Below are positions 4,043-5,487 of a DNA stretch of 5,487 bases, in pieces. Within the stretch, counting starts at the first letter, position 1, and each line of letters opens with the position of its first letter. The stretch comes from an uncultured Granulosicoccus sp. Lineage in GTDB: Bacteria > Pseudomonadota > Gammaproteobacteria > Granulosicoccales > Granulosicoccaceae. Below the pieces are notes generated by a model. It saw only the letters and a list, made by a program, of their open reading frames with translations. It was not told where the DNA came from and did not search any database. Location: assembly GCA_938016235.1 (NCBI GenBank), contig CALLPU010000531.1, forward strand, positions 1 to 5,487, in the 5' to 3' direction. The position numbers and the translations under genes were made by a program.

Positions 4043-5487
4043 ATGGACGATTCATCCTTAGCCGCTAGTCAGGTTCTCAATCCATTCGGCGGTTCAGCTA
4101 AACCTGAGACCAGCGCCAGATCACCACTGGGCATGAGCGCATTTACCACTGTGGAGCGTGAGCAGTTTGGTCAGAACGTGCGGCTGGCCATGGCGTGCAT
4201 GGAAGGTAAAGCAGTACCAGCTAACCTTCCTGCAATGCCTACCGATGCGCCGTCTATTCGTCATCGCCTGAAAGCCCTGACTGAAGAAATGACATCCACT
4301 CACGCAGATCTGCTGGAACTGCTGGTGCGCTTTGATGATCTTGAAGGCTGGAAGAGCAGTGGCAGTAAACACTGTGCTGCCTGGATGAATAGTGAAATAG
4401 GCATTCGGATGAAGCTTGCCTGGGAGTATCTGCGAGTAGGCCGTGAACTCAGAAACCTGCCCACCACCACAGCGCTGTTCAGAGCTGGCAAGCTGTCGTG
4501 GTCCAAAGTGCGGTTGATTGCGCGTGTTGCCAATCAGGACTCTGAAAAAACGCTGTGCCATGCGGCACTGGACGCCTCTGTGACGGATGTGACACGTCTG
4601 TGCAACGAGCATCGCTGGGCTGAAGATGAGGCCAACAGTGAGGCCGGTGACAACGAGCGAGCATTGAAGCAATGGTCAACCCGCGCCCTAACTTGGGATA
4701 CCGTGCATACCGGTAGCACACGCATCCATTTGGTCCTTCCGCCAGAGACTGCTCAGGCGTTTCTGGCCAGTGTGGAGCACTCGTTAAACCAATTGGATGA
4801 GCCTGAAGACACCGATGAGGCCTGCGCCACCATCACACAACGCAGGGCTGATGCCGCGGTGCGGATGGCTGAAACCAGTTTGCAGGCAGCGGGCCGTGAG
4901 ACCGCAATGGCCGATCGATATCAGGTGATTGTGTCTGTGGATTCTGCAGAACTCTCGCAACTACAGAACCCCTCAAAACGCGCAACTGTAAAAGGCGCAG
5001 GTGCCATCGCCAGAGAAACAGCCCGGCGCATTGCCTGTGACTGCAGTGTGGCCACGCACACGACGGCAAACGGTGAACCGACAGACATTGGCCGGAAATC
5101 GCGTATATGGCCTAACGCCATGGCACGAGCCATTCGAGAGAGAGACCAGCATTGCCAGTTCTACGGTTGCACGCACACGCGTAATTTGCAGATTCACCAT
5201 ATTACCCACTGGGCAGATGGCGGATCAACGAGTGTGTCTAATGGTGTGTGCCTGTGTCAGAGCTGCCACACCAAGGTACATGAAGGTGGCTACGCCATAG
5301 AGCGAGTGGAAGGGTGCGAACAAAAGATGAACGGGCAATTCGAACAACAACTGCACCGCGATGACCTGAGTCAGTTTACCTTGGAGAAAGAACTGCGGCA
5401 CGATAGGGCCTCATTCAATCAAGTGCGCAAGCTGCTGCCCACACGCTATCGATTCCGTATTGTGGATACACTGGGCAATGACATTCG
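4043..5487 (+). CDS. DUF222 / HNH endonuclease domain protein (3' end outside window)
   Basis: The frame is open from ATG 4043 to the window edge, 481 complete codons. GGGAG (4029-4033) lies 9 nt before the start, and the only nearby upstream ATG (4027) soon meets a stop in another frame. Residues about 75-330 match DUF222 (the 13E12-repeat region): 'GSKHCAAWMNSEIGI' and 'ELRNLPTTTALFRAGKLSWSKV' are typical. The C-terminal HNH domain (about 365-420) has 'LQIHHITHWADGG' (H385, H386), N400 and H409, then 'KVHEGGY' (H413). Candidate zinc ligands are C371, C376, C405 and C408. HNH enzymes cleave DNA with a beta-beta-alpha metal finger; the target and biological role of DUF222 proteins are not established. 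Such genes are often present in many copies per genome. All catalytic-type residues are present, so the gene looks intact as far as seen. A tail of at least 60 residues follows the HNH domain. Confidence 0.88.
   Translation, partial: MDDSSLAASQVLNPFGGSAKPETSARSPLGMSAFTTVEREQFGQNVRLAMACMEGKAVPANLPAMPTDAPSIRHRLKALTEEMTSTHADLLELLVRFDDLEGWKSSGSKHCAAWMNSEIGIRMKLAWEYLRVGRELRNLPTTTALFRAGKLSWSKVRLIARVANQDSEKTLCHAALDASVTDVTRLCNEHRWAEDEANSEAGDNERALKQWSTRALTWDTVHTGSTRIHLVLPPETAQAFLASVEHSLNQLDEPEDTDEACATITQRRADAAVRMAETSLQAAGRETAMADRYQVIVSVDSAELSQLQNPSKRATVKGAGAIARETARRIACDCSVATHTTANGEPTDIGRKSRIWPNAMARAIRERDQHCQFYGCTHTRNLQIHHITHWADGGSTSVSNGVCLCQSCHTKVHEGGYAIERVEGCEQKMNGQFEQQLHRDDLSQFTLEKELRHDRASFNQVRKLLPTRYRFRIVDTLGNDI

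Noticed and set aside
4121..4672. Minus-strand open frame of 183 codons within the HNH gene
   Set aside because: It is antisense to strongly recognisable DUF222 coding sequence. Its translation, rich in His, Gln and Arg, is typical of a shadow frame.
5001..5300. Plus-strand open frame of 99 codons over the HNH motif
   Set aside because: The same bases encode the HNH signature in frame with ATG 4043; this frame shows no domain.

Overview
The window looks like ordinary chromosomal sequence from a Gram-negative bacterium, most likely a marine or environmental gammaproteobacterium. This rests on a secreted protein with a Sec signal peptide and a C-terminal hydrophobic/RRR sorting-type tail, an XRE regulator of the MmyB-like ligand-binding type, and a proteobacterial-style DUF222/HNH endonuclease. 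The genus cannot be fixed from the sequence; Granulosicoccus-like bacteria are only a guess. Base composition is about balanced, and the main AT-rich stretch lies before the HNH gene.

Layout: (1) positions 2-193, plus strand, the last 63 codons of a phytanoyl-CoA/ectoine-hydroxylase-type 2-oxoglutarate dioxygenase. Its stop interlocks with the stop of the next gene in one TTAA tetranucleotide. (2) 190-1272, minus strand, an exported protein with a beta-rich N-terminal domain, a DUF11-like repeat and a C-terminal sorting-type tail. (3) A divergent intergenic region carrying a bulged hairpin and a palindrome, which leave the start of the next gene uncertain. (4) 1354-2412, plus strand, a formyltransferase-family enzyme with the intact Asn-His-Asp catalytic triad and a divergent, Fmt-like C-terminal part. 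(5) 2413-2527, a convergent intergenic region with nested inverted repeats and no clear terminator. (6) 2528-2959, minus strand, an unrecognised four-helix membrane protein. (7) 3067-3822, plus strand, an XRE/MmyB-type regulator divergent from (6). A perfect 7-1-7 palindrome lies between them, directly beside a candidate promoter for the membrane-protein gene. (8) 3823-4042, an AT-rich gap with a 9-bp direct repeat and weak promoter candidates. (9) 4043 to the window end, plus strand, a DUF222/HNH endonuclease cut off by the window edge.

The genes do not form one obvious pathway or operon; strand changes separate nearly all of them. The best-supported functional unit is the regulator/membrane-protein pair with its shared operator. 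I see no RNA gene, CRISPR array, insertion sequence or attachment site, and no convincing new multi-gene system. The more interesting points are the operator-regulator-membrane protein module, the ambiguous start and structured leader of the formyltransferase gene, the possible CTG start of the regulator, and the altered zinc-ligand pattern in the HNH domain.
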